Positions 1-8,169 of a DNA stretch of 64,000 nt are shown one piece after another. Each line of letters begins with the position of its first letter. Position 1 is the first letter of the stretch. Below the pieces are notes generated by a model that saw nothing but the letters and a program-made list of their open reading frames with translations, made no database searches and had not been told where the DNA came from. The stretch lies in the NCBI GenBank assembly GCA_003762615.1, contig RIAZ01000021.1:1-64000 (forward strand), given 5' to 3'. This DNA is from Muribaculaceae bacterium Isolate-037 (Harlan). GTDB lineage: Bacteria; Bacteroidota; Bacteroidia; Bacteroidales; Muribaculaceae. The position numbers were made by a program, and so were the translations under genes.

Positions 1-21
1 AAAAATCGCAATAAGTTGTTT

Positions 22-50
22 TCTCATGCCTATAAAATAACAGCATGAGA
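22..50. other. 8-bp inverted repeat (hairpin) near window start
   Basis: TCTCATGC at 22-29 is the exact reverse complement of GCATGAGA at 43-50, with a 13-nt A/T-rich loop. It may be the terminator of a gene lying before the window or a protein-binding site. There is no U-run directly after it, so the terminator reading is weak. Confidence 0.4.
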
Positions 51-143
51 CACGTTTGTCAAGATGTGATTTCTTAATTGTATATAAATTACTCTTAATC
101 TTTATTTATTTTGATGCGGTTGCCCTGTAAATTTATAATTTTA

Positions 144-175
144 TTTGCTCAGGAACGAAATTATCACTACCTTTG
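144..175 (+). promoter_or_regulatory. Bacteroidetes-type promoter upstream of the fimbrial operon
   Basis: TTTG at 144-147 and TACCTTTG at 168-175 are separated by 20 nt, an exact fit to the Bacteroidetes -33/-7 consensus TTTG / TAnnTTTG. Transcription would begin near 182 and run through the 132-bp repeat towards the DUF3575 gene at 720, which would give a leader of about 540 nt. A second promoter closer to 720 cannot be excluded, but I see no good match there. Confidence 0.6.
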
Positions 176-225
176 CACCGGATTTATTGCACATCTTGTA
201 AGTCTTCTGAGATTAACTTATAATG

Positions 226-357
226 TAACTGAAGTTTCGCAAGCTGCACTTCAGTGGTTTAAAGTTTACAGTTTAAGGTTTAAGATTCTCGAAAATCTAC
301 GAATCTTTTCATTATACAAAATTTAATGATCTTAAACCATAAACATTAAACCTTAAA
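226..357 (+). repeat. 132-bp dispersed repeat, copy 1 (imperfect long hairpin)
   Basis: This stretch matches the reverse complement of 20850-20981 with about 6 mismatches in 132 bp (about 95 %), and similarity stops sharply at both ends. It contains a long imperfect hairpin: the arms at 255-286 and 329-360 pair at 28 of 32 positions and are built from repeats of the form GTTTAAGGTTTA. A smaller stem (CTGAAGT with ACTTCAG, 229-254) precedes it. It may be a non-autonomous mobile element (MITE) or a conserved leader RNA structure. Nothing in it looks coding. Confidence 0.8.
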
Positions 358-719
358 CCATTTAAGTAAAGCAAGTTGAAAAACTTGCGAAACTTAAATA
401 ATGTAAAATTATAAGATATCACTTGCTTACATCCATACAGATAAAAGGGGTTATGACATTTTTAGCACACAAACCGACATCCATCAATCGGCGATCGGAG
501 GGAAAATCCTGCTTTACCCCCCCCGACTATCAATTTGTTATAAATCAAGCAGTTATCAATTCAACGTCAATCTGTTTGCGATTCACACACCGCAAGCCGA
601 TACTTCATATATATACTCCATCCTCACATAGCACTTCCCGGCATCCAATGTCGGCTCACTATATTGACGATTTCTACGATACATATTGTCGACACTTTTC
701 TGACAAATAACCATCCCCG
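358..719 (+). other. Untranslated leader between repeat copy 1 and the fimbrial operon
   Basis: No convincing gene lies in this 360-nt stretch. It holds a short hairpin just after the repeat (GCAAGTT with AACTTGC, 371-388) and a run of eight C residues near 527-534. An open frame from a TTG at 423 to 710 has no recognisable family or signal peptide, and I do not treat it as a gene. Confidence 0.45.
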
Positions 720-1325
720 ATGAAATTCAAATTTTTAACATTCCTATTATTCCTCTGTTGCGGGATATGCGGAGCAAAGGCACAAGAGGTAGCCCTGAAG
801 ACAAACCTCCTGTATGACGCGACCACCACACCAAACCTCGGTGTAGAGATTGGTGTGGGGAAAAAGAACACGGTCAACCTTGTGTACGGGCTTAATGCAT
901 GGACCTTCAAATCAGCCTCCAAAGGCGACAGGAAGGCGAAGCATTGGGTGGTGATGCCGGAATACCGCTGGTGGACCTGCTCCAAATTCAACGGTCACTT
1001 CTTCGGTGTGCACGCCATGGGCGGACAGTTCAACGCCGCAAACGTCGACCTCCCGATCCCGGGCTTCTTCTTCTCCGGCGACAATCTGCGGAAAGGGGTG
1101 AGAGACTACCGCTATCAAGGCACATTCCTCGGTGTCGGCGCCACCTACGGCTACCAGTGGATACTCTCGCGCAACTGGAACGTGGAGGCGGAGATCGGAG
1201 TAGGCTACAACCACGCATGGTATGAAAAATATCCCTGCTACGAATGTGGCGCGAAGATTGCCGACGGGGGCACAAACTATCTTGGCATCACGAAACTCGG
1301 TCTGTCAATCCTTTACATATTCTGA
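720..1325 (+). CDS. DUF3575 family protein of a fimbrial operon
   Basis: A 201-residue exported protein. Residues 1-21 form a signal peptide (hydrophobic FLLFLCCGICG, cleavage after AKA). The mature part starts with the VALKTNLLYDATTTPNLGVE segment typical of DUF3575 and is rich in alternating aromatic and glycine-containing strands, ending in an aromatic residue like many outer-membrane beta-barrels. DUF3575 genes are regularly the first gene of Bacteroidales Mfa/FimA-type operons. Their exact role is unknown; a membrane or assembly function is inferred. The start is the ATG before MKFKFL, as the frame upstream shows no signal peptide. It lies 46 nt before the DUF3868 gene and is first in the co-directional run to 13562. 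Confidence 0.85.
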   Translation: MKFKFLTFLLFLCCGICGAKAQEVALKTNLLYDATTTPNLGVEIGVGKKNTVNLVYGLNAWTFKSASKGDRKAKHWVVMPEYRWWTCSKFNGHFFGVHAMGGQFNAANVDLPIPGFFFSGDNLRKGVRDYRYQGTFLGVGATYGYQWILSRNWNVEAEIGVGYNHAWYEKYPCYECGAKIADGGTNYLGITKLGLSILYIF

Positions 1326-1371
1326 AAATTCGCCGGTAAACACGACGCCTTAACTTTAACAGAGACTACAA

Positions 1372-2838
1372 ATGAAAACATCATACATAGCATTTTCACT
1401 CGCGCTTATGTCGGCAATGCCTGTCATGGCAATCAGGAATGTGGTATCTACAGACAACGTGGAGATCTCCACCTCGGAGGGATTCCTCAACGTCAGTGCT
1501 GACCTGCGTCTTGACAGCATGAAGTTAGGCGCGAATAAACAGGTGTTCATCACCCCCGTCGTGCGTGGCTCAAACGGAGAGGAGGTGGTGCTTCCCTCCC
1601 TGCTCGTCAACGGACGCAACATGCACTATGCCTACGAACGCGGCTCTCTGAAAGGATTCGACGACATCAAGAACCACGACATCCTTCTCGAGGTGAAGCG
1701 CGACAACGGCAAGCCTCAGTCGGTGGAATACATCACGCGCACCCCTCTTCAGAAATGGATGCGGCTCGGAGGCTCACACGTGGCGTTCGTCTACGACTCA
1801 TGCGGCTGCGGAGTGCAGTATGCCTCACTTATCGAAGACGACATACCCCTTGAGCTGAATCCGGCAAAGGAGATGCGCACAGTAATGATGACTCCTGCCG
1901 TCAAGGAGCTGCCGGTAGAGATTCACGAGGGACGCGCACGCGTGCAGTTTGAGGTTGACAAGACCGTGCTGCATCCCGAGCCATACACCTGCCGCAACGG
2001 TCAGAAGATCGACAACCGCGCTCAACTCAAGATGATCGACGACTCCGTGCGCTACGCCCTCTCCGACCCCAACGTGGAGATCGCCGAGATTGCCATCTGC
2101 GGCTATGCCTCACCCGAATCACCCTACCTACACAACGAGTATCTTGCCACAAACCGTTCTCGCGCACTCGCCGAATATCTCGCCGACCGCTACAACCTGC
2201 CGCGCGAACGCTGCACCTACTCCTCCGTGCCGGAGAACTGGCAGGAGTTCCGCGAGGAGGTGCTTTCCAGCAAGGAGATCACCGAACAGCAGCGCAAGGA
2301 TCTTCTCGAGCTTATCGACCGACCCGCCTACGGTCCGTCGGACTACGACGCCAAGGAGAAGGAGCTGAAGACCTCCCCGAAATTCGCGAAGCTATACAGC
2401 AGCACGATACTCCCGAAATGGTTCCCACGTCTGCGTGCAACCACATTCGCGATAAGCACGCGCCTAAAGCCGATGAGCAATCAGGAGCTTGCCAAGATCA
2501 TAGAGACCTCTCCCGAAAAGATGTCGCTCAACCAGATGTTCCGCGTGGCACGCCTTTATCCGGAAGGGAGCAAGGAGTTCAACCGTATCATCGGCATAGC
2601 CCTCGCCCACTATCCCGACGACCCGACCGCCAACTTAAACGCTGCGGCGGCAAAGGTGTCGGAAGGCGACTATGAAGATGCAAAACGCCTGCTTGCAAAG
2701 TCCGGCGACTCGAAAGAGGCGTGGAACCTCCGAGGCATCATAGCCACAGCAGAAGGCGAGTTTGAGAAGGCTCATGAATACTTCATGAAAGCCGGCAACC
2801 TCCCCGAAGCTGAAAAGAACGCTGATATGTTGAAATAA
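1372..2838 (+). CDS. DUF3868 / OmpA-like periplasmic protein of a fimbrial operon
   Basis: A 488-residue exported protein. A signal peptide (residues 1-20, ending AMPVMA) is followed by a DUF3868-like N-terminal domain (about 20-170) with a Cys-Gly-Cys-Gly segment. An OmpA-like region (about 180-300) has the VQFEVDKTVLHPE strand and a CGYASPESP segment like the peptidoglycan-binding fold. TPR-like helices lie near the C-terminus (about 400-488). In Bacteroidales fimbrial loci this protein accompanies DUF3575 and the pilins. Tethering assembly factors to the cell wall is a plausible role, but that is inference. It is followed by 110 nt without a gene before the stalk subunit, which leaves room for separate control of the abundant pilin. 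Confidence 0.82.
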   Translation: MKTSYIAFSLALMSAMPVMAIRNVVSTDNVEISTSEGFLNVSADLRLDSMKLGANKQVFITPVVRGSNGEEVVLPSLLVNGRNMHYAYERGSLKGFDDIKNHDILLEVKRDNGKPQSVEYITRTPLQKWMRLGGSHVAFVYDSCGCGVQYASLIEDDIPLELNPAKEMRTVMMTPAVKELPVEIHEGRARVQFEVDKTVLHPEPYTCRNGQKIDNRAQLKMIDDSVRYALSDPNVEIAEIAICGYASPESPYLHNEYLATNRSRALAEYLADRYNLPRERCTYSSVPENWQEFREEVLSSKEITEQQRKDLLELIDRPAYGPSDYDAKEKELKTSPKFAKLYSSTILPKWFPRLRATTFAISTRLKPMSNQELAKIIETSPEKMSLNQMFRVARLYPEGSKEFNRIIGIALAHYPDDPTANLNAAAAKVSEGDYEDAKRLLAKSGDSKEAWNLRGIIATAEGEFEKAHEYFMKAGNLPEAEKNADMLK

Positions 2839-2948
2839 CTATCATACTCACATACTTACGCCCCAAAATACCTTTCCGGATTAACCGGAGAGCGGGGTAA
2901 AACGCCTAAAAACGAAAAAATAATTTTAATCATTTAATTTCAAACCAC

Positions 2949-4859
2949 ATGAAACTAAACAAATGGCTCTATGGAGCAATGACCCTCGGCATGTTCGCAG
3001 CCTGCTCCTCAGACGATGCTCCGATCAACGGAAACCAGCCGGAAAAAACTCCGGATGGATTCATATCCGTCAATATGGAGCTTCCTACCACCACCGGCAC
3101 TCGCGCAGCTAACGACGAGTTCGATCATGGCTCTGCAAGCGAATACAACGTGAATGAGGGTATCCTTGTATTGTTCAAAGGAACAAGCGAAAGTAACGCA
3201 ACATTCATCGGTGCATACGATCTTGGTTTCCCAAAACCGAATTTAGGACAGGATGAAAACGTTTCCGCATCCTACAAACGTGCAGTAAAAGTCACCGGTG
3301 CCAGTGTGGACAAAACTAAAGGAGAGAAACTTTACGGTCTTGTCCTTGTAAATCAATCTGAAGCCAATATCTTTTTCGGAGATAACAACATCCTTAATGT
3401 TGGGGAAAATAAATGCGGTGCTTCTACTACATTTACACAGTTCCTCAAATATACCAGCGAAGAATCCTTCACAGATGTAACAACGAACGGTAATGTCGCC
3501 AAAAGTATCTTCATGGCAAATTCTCCTCTTTCTCCTGTGAAAGGTGGTGAAACTGCCATTGACACAGACCCCACATTGACAACGCTCGTGGAATTGTCTG
3601 ACGCAATATATACAACTGAAGCGGAAGCTATGGCAAATCCTGCCGGAACAATTTATCTTGAACGCGCAGTTGCCAAACTGACGATGACAAAATTCTTGAA
3701 GCAGACGGCGATTGGAGACGGCATCTCTTCTGGCATTACTGTCAATGAAAATAAAGGACTCACGATAACCGGCGTTCAATGGGCTCTTGGCAATGAGGAA
3801 AGTTCCAGCTATTTCGTAAGAAACATAGGGGAGATTGACTGGAAGCTTAACACAGCAGCATCAACAGAATCCGGACTGGGCACTCAATATCGTATGATTG
3901 GAGGAAAGGGTGTTCTGAAGGATATTACGAAAACTGACGCGACCGCAGAGCGTCTATATCGTCCTTATTGGGGCAAAGATCCTAATTATAATCAAAACAA
4001 ATATAGCGACAACGGTGAAGAGTACAAAAAAATGAGAGACTTCATTAATTGGAACTCTGATCAGGTATTCTATTGCCATGAAAATACATTCGATGTAGAA
4101 AACATGACATACGGCAATACTACACGTGTCGGCATTTGGGTGACATTCAACTTTGACGGCAGCAAAGATCCTGTTACGTTCTACACACGCAACCAGTATA
4201 AGGAAACCATCTACTTTGACACAAAAGAAGGTGATGTCACATATAATCCTCTAAAAATGGATGCGTTCGCAGATCTTTCCAAAAATGAAGATCTGAAGAA
4301 TGCTTGGGTAGCTGCACTTAATACAGAAGGAACCGGTTCTGCTTCCTTTAATCCTAAAGAACACCTTGAAATTACTACAGTAATTGATGAAACAGAAGGT
4401 GGTCTTCTCAAAATTACTGGGATTACATTCTCAGATAAGAATAAGGAGATTTATAAGGATAGCAAACTTCCTACATTTGATTTCAATACAATCATCACGA
4501 TTCTTAACAACACATACAAATATCACGAGTATAAGGATGGCAAGGCATTCTATGAGGTAAGAATCAAGCACTTCGGTGATGACTTGACTCCTTGGAGCAC
4601 TGACAAGGCAGCCACAACAATTGATGAGGCTTATCCGGCTGATAACCGCAATAACAAATATCTCGGTCGCTACGGTATGCTCCGCAACAACTGGTATGAC
4701 CTCAACATCAACAGTCTGTCAAAAATTGGTGAACCTCGCGATCCCGCTCAATGGGATAAAGACTGGAAAAAGACTCCGGATGATAACAAAGACCAGTATA
4801 TCTCCGTCAGCATCAACGTCCTCTCCTGGGCGAAGCGTACACAGAACGTTGAGTTCTAA
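2949..4859 (+). CDS. Mfa1-family fimbrial major (stalk) subunit
   Basis: A 636-residue lipoprotein precursor. The signal is MKLNKWLYGAMTLGMFAAC with the lipobox Cys at 19 followed by SSDD, an acidic +2 region. As in type V pilins, the lipid-modified precursor would be cut by a protease after an Arg (TGTR near residues 50-53) to expose the acceptor groove. The C-terminus carries the conserved family strand (INVLSW, then AKRTQNVEF), the proposed donor strand in polymerisation. It follows DUF3868 and precedes the anchor. Length fits large Mfa1-like pilins. Stalk rather than minor subunit is inferred from gene order (pilin directly before anchor). Confidence 0.82.
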   Translation: MKLNKWLYGAMTLGMFAACSSDDAPINGNQPEKTPDGFISVNMELPTTTGTRAANDEFDHGSASEYNVNEGILVLFKGTSESNATFIGAYDLGFPKPNLGQDENVSASYKRAVKVTGASVDKTKGEKLYGLVLVNQSEANIFFGDNNILNVGENKCGASTTFTQFLKYTSEESFTDVTTNGNVAKSIFMANSPLSPVKGGETAIDTDPTLTTLVELSDAIYTTEAEAMANPAGTIYLERAVAKLTMTKFLKQTAIGDGISSGITVNENKGLTITGVQWALGNEESSSYFVRNIGEIDWKLNTAASTESGLGTQYRMIGGKGVLKDITKTDATAERLYRPYWGKDPNYNQNKYSDNGEEYKKMRDFINWNSDQVFYCHENTFDVENMTYGNTTRVGIWVTFNFDGSKDPVTFYTRNQYKETIYFDTKEGDVTYNPLKMDAFADLSKNEDLKNAWVAALNTEGTGSASFNPKEHLEITTVIDETEGGLLKITGITFSDKNKEIYKDSKLPTFDFNTIITILNNTYKYHEYKDGKAFYEVRIKHFGDDLTPWSTDKAATTIDEAYPADNRNNKYLGRYGMLRNNWYDLNINSLSKIGEPRDPAQWDKDWKKTPDDNKDQYISVSINVLSWAKRTQNVEF

Positions 4860-5016
4860 ACCAACCCCGTTCCTGATAACCGGAGAATCAGGCTCCTGTG
4901 CCTGATGAAAATCTGTATAGGCGACGGGGGGATTGCCTCCCCCCGTTGTCACCAAGCTCTCCCCTCCCGGGGCATAACGCCCCAACTCTTGAACATGAAT
5001 ATAACTGACTCACGAA
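4860..5016 (+). other. Intercistronic region after the stalk gene
   Basis: This 157-nt gap is G/C-rich, with CCCC/GGGG stretches around 4926-4945 (GGCGACGGGGGG and CCTCCCCCCGTTGTC) that can pair as a stem. Such a stem could act as an attenuator or stabilise the upstream pilin mRNA, allowing more stalk than anchor. There is no T-run, so this is only a possibility. Confidence 0.35.
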
Positions 5017-6261
5017 ATGAACCGTTTATCTAAATTCCTATCCCGGATAGCCCTTGCTATCATCGCCGCCGCGCCTCTCGCCGCATGCACGATGATTCAG
5101 GACAGCGTAGAAGACTGCCCGACTGGTCTATACGTGCGTTTCGTCTATGACTACAATACACAACGCGCCGACATGTTTAAAGACCATGTCGGGCACGTCG
5201 CTCTCTTCATATATGACAGCGACGGCAAACTCGCTGCCGAAAGAATAGTATCAAACTCCGAAACATCATCTCCTCTATCCCAATACGGATATGCCGTTCA
5301 TCTCGACCCGTCAGAACTCCGCCCGGGTAAATACCGCCTGCAGGCAGTAGCCATGCAGAAAGACTGGGAGGATGCCCTCGCAACTCCCGGAGCGAAATAC
5401 CGCCGCAACTCCCCCTCTCTACATGACGAGCTGACTGTAGTGCTCGACCGTGGCGAAAACAGGTGTCCCGGCTCGCAACATTTTGACGTCAGCGACACCG
5501 CCCCCCTCGACACTCTCTGGCACACTCTCAAAGTGACCTCAACTCTCCCAATGGACGGAAACTCCACCCCGGAGATACCCGCCACAAAGAAACCCTACTC
5601 CATCTACCCCATCGGGGAGCAGATGGTGGAAGTGGCTGACAACCGCGCAACGTATGCCACAGTGTCGCTCATCCGCGACACAAAGCACCTCAACATAACC
5701 CTCCGTCAGCTCGATGAGCCGACGCAACTCTTCGGCGACATGTATGACGTGCGCATCCTCGACAACAACAGCACCGTCTCCCACGACAACAGCGTGGTCA
5801 CCACCGACTCCCTCCACTACTCCCCCTACGCCTCCTGGACAAGCCGCTTCCTCTCCGACGGAACTATGGAGATCGAGACCGTACACAAGGGACCCGGGAT
5901 TGACTACACCAAAGGGCTAATCACCAGAGCAGAAGATGATGCCGAGGTAGTCCAGCGCACCGCCCACTACAACCTAATGTTCAACCGACTGATGTACAAC
6001 GCCGACGACAATGCCGACAACGCACGTCTCATGATCTCCAACAAGGAGACCGGAGCGGTGGTCGCCGACATCAACCTGCCGTCAATGCTATCCCAAGGCA
6101 GAATGGCCTACGAGATATACAACTACGGGCATCAGGAATATCTCGACCGTGAATATGACTACCATCTCGACTTCTTCCTGAAAGGAGACAAGTGGCTGTA
6201 CTGCGACATTGTGATAAACGTGCTCTCTTGGGCGAAACGCACTCAGAATGTGGAATTATAA
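5017..6261 (+). CDS. FimB/Mfa2-family fimbrial anchor lipoprotein
   Basis: A 414-residue lipoprotein. Residues 1-24 form a signal with the lipobox LAAC, followed by TMIQDSVEDCPTGLYVRFVY, the signature start of FimB/Mfa2 anchor proteins. The first domain continues with VGHVALFIYDSDGKL. In Porphyromonas such proteins stay lipidated in the outer membrane, anchor the pilus and limit its length. The last residues (INVLSWAKRTQNVEL) are almost identical to the end of the stalk subunit, although the DNA encoding them differs at many third positions. This suggests the anchor also donates this strand. Position directly after the stalk gene matches mfa1-mfa2 order. Confidence 0.85.
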   Translation: MNRLSKFLSRIALAIIAAAPLAACTMIQDSVEDCPTGLYVRFVYDYNTQRADMFKDHVGHVALFIYDSDGKLAAERIVSNSETSSPLSQYGYAVHLDPSELRPGKYRLQAVAMQKDWEDALATPGAKYRRNSPSLHDELTVVLDRGENRCPGSQHFDVSDTAPLDTLWHTLKVTSTLPMDGNSTPEIPATKKPYSIYPIGEQMVEVADNRATYATVSLIRDTKHLNITLRQLDEPTQLFGDMYDVRILDNNSTVSHDNSVVTTDSLHYSPYASWTSRFLSDGTMEIETVHKGPGIDYTKGLITRAEDDAEVVQRTAHYNLMFNRLMYNADDNADNARLMISNKETGAVVADINLPSMLSQGRMAYEIYNYGHQEYLDREYDYHLDFFLKGDKWLYCDIVINVLSWAKRTQNVEL

Positions 6262-6314
6262 GCCATTGGCACAAATCCAATAGCCAATAGACAATAGAAA
6301 ACATTCGCTTGAAA

Positions 6315-8144
6315 ATGAACAGATTTTTAACCGGTATAATTTGGGTCATTATCCTAACGGCATGTTCCGCTGAAAATGTGCCAACCGACATAACACAAAA
6401 CGATTCCGTTGAAAGCCGCTACATGACAATATCTGTCATGGATACCAATACAAGCACACGTGCCGGAATAGACTATGAGGATGGTGTGGAGGATGAGAAC
6501 AAGGTGACGCTTATCTCCTTCTTCTTTTTCAAAGAGAACGGAGACCCTGCCCTTGTGATAGAAAACAACGGCAACTGCATCCACTGCACAGCGGGAGAGT
6601 TTAAAGAGAATGACAATAACACAGATAAGAACGTCTCCAAAACAATAACCGCCACAATACAACTCAAAGGAAGCAATATAAAGGATAACCTGTATTCCGT
6701 GGCGGCAGTCCTGAATTGGCACGATTTCAAAAAAGATCCCAAAAACCTATCCCTCTCTCAATTGAAAGAGGAATGCGGCAATTATGCGGCATACCTCACT
6801 TATAGCAATGTGCCGACACCCTACAACAAGGATACAGAGATCCCATCCATCATAATGTCAAGTTCAAGCTATTCCGACAACTCCGGAACCGACAAATTCA
6901 CAGTTGAGACAGCGGGACATATAGCTGATTCTGAAAAAGAAGCTGTAACGAATCCGGTTGTGATACATGTCGAGAGGCTTGTGGCGAAAGTGCGTCTATC
7001 CACCGATTTCAAAGATGGTCCCGATAAAATGACCAACGTGACGTGTGGAGAAAAAACCGGATGCACGGCAATCGCGCTTAAGGACAAGGATGGCAACTAC
7101 ATGAAAGCAAAAACGACTGAAGAGAGTGAGGAAAAACAGATCTATGTAATATTTGAGAACTGGAACCTTCACAATACTGCCCAGAAATCATGGCTCATAA
7201 AAAGAATCGACGGCAAATGGGAACTTGACGGATGGGAGAGTATGAAAAATTGGAATGCCCCGGAAAAATTCCGTTCATATTGGGCACAGAACCATCCGGA
7301 TGTCATAGCCAACCTTAAACATTTCAGTTATGAAGATGCCAAAGGTGAACTTGATAAAGACTGGTTCTACTGTCTTGAAAACGCCGCAGACAGCAAGAAC
7401 GGGGAAAAGGTGGTATATGATCCTGATAACGATGTCACCAACAGGACTCAGATATTTGTGAAAGGGCGCCTTGTCACTTTGGAAGGCACCGTAGCCACTC
7501 CTCTGCAGTTGGCAGAATGGGGCGCAAAGAGATACACTGTCGACGGTGCGAAGACAACGATGCTTTCACAAGTGAATAAGTCAATACTTATCCGCAAGTA
7601 TGATCCGGAAAAGAAAGAATACACTTACAGTTCCCTTCCGGAAAGCATGGTGAGGCTGATTTCCGCCAAGGATGCCGGATTGGCAGATTATGAGTTTGAG
7701 AACGACAAACGTTACCTCAGTTATCTCCGGCTACAGGAAGAACCTGTATTCCCGCAAGAATATGAAGAGGCATTCTTCAAAGACTCCGATGGAAACCGTT
7801 TCGGAACCAAAGAGGGGGAGGAAGACTCGCTTGAAAAAGATATACAGGCTGTCAACTCCACTCTCCTTCAAGTGCGCGGTGCAAGTATATGGCTTGACGG
7901 TCAGACATACTACTATGCAGACATCGAACATTTCGGCACTAACCCTAAGTCCGGGAAATACGGTGTGGTAAGAAACCATATCTACGACATACACATCACG
8001 GATGTGAGAAATCTCGGCACTCCGGTACTTGACCCGACAGAAGTCATAGTCACCCAAAAGACAAAAGACATGTTGCTTGAGTCCCGTATAGACATACTCT
8101 CTTGGCGTGTGGTGGATATGGGTGATATATCTATTATCTGGTGA
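6315..8144 (+). CDS. Fimbrial accessory subunit, Mfa-like lipoprotein
   Basis: A 609-residue lipoprotein. The ATG at 6315 gives MNRFLTGIIWVIILTAC; a TTG six bases earlier is possible but less likely. The lipobox Cys is followed by SAEN. A TSTRAG segment about 35 residues into the mature chain resembles the Arg-processing site of type V pilins. The C-terminus has RIDILSW and then a hydrophobic strand, the same kind of C-terminal strand as in the stalk subunit but diverged. It lies 53 nt after the anchor, and the next gene begins 25 nt after its stop. It is probably a minor or shaft-tip subunit; the exact place in the pilus is not determinable from sequence. Confidence 0.72.
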   Translation: MNRFLTGIIWVIILTACSAENVPTDITQNDSVESRYMTISVMDTNTSTRAGIDYEDGVEDENKVTLISFFFFKENGDPALVIENNGNCIHCTAGEFKENDNNTDKNVSKTITATIQLKGSNIKDNLYSVAAVLNWHDFKKDPKNLSLSQLKEECGNYAAYLTYSNVPTPYNKDTEIPSIIMSSSSYSDNSGTDKFTVETAGHIADSEKEAVTNPVVIHVERLVAKVRLSTDFKDGPDKMTNVTCGEKTGCTAIALKDKDGNYMKAKTTEESEEKQIYVIFENWNLHNTAQKSWLIKRIDGKWELDGWESMKNWNAPEKFRSYWAQNHPDVIANLKHFSYEDAKGELDKDWFYCLENAADSKNGEKVVYDPDNDVTNRTQIFVKGRLVTLEGTVATPLQLAEWGAKRYTVDGAKTTMLSQVNKSILIRKYDPEKKEYTYSSLPESMVRLISAKDAGLADYEFENDKRYLSYLRLQEEPVFPQEYEEAFFKDSDGNRFGTKEGEEDSLEKDIQAVNSTLLQVRGASIWLDGQTYYYADIEHFGTNPKSGKYGVVRNHIYDIHITDVRNLGTPVLDPTEVIVTQKTKDMLLESRIDILSWRVVDMGDISIIW

Positions 8145-8169
8145 TAATCAAAATTGCAACAACAGCATT

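Noticed and set aside
111..710. Two open frames (111-326 and 423-710) upstream of the fimbrial operon
   Set aside because: Both begin at weak or alternative starts, cross the repeat or the C-run, and show no signal peptide, domain or composition of a real protein.
8107..8169. Upstream start of the accessory fimbrial gene overlapping its neighbour
   Set aside because: The extension lacks a signal peptide, while the ATG at 8170 is followed by a clear lipoprotein signal.
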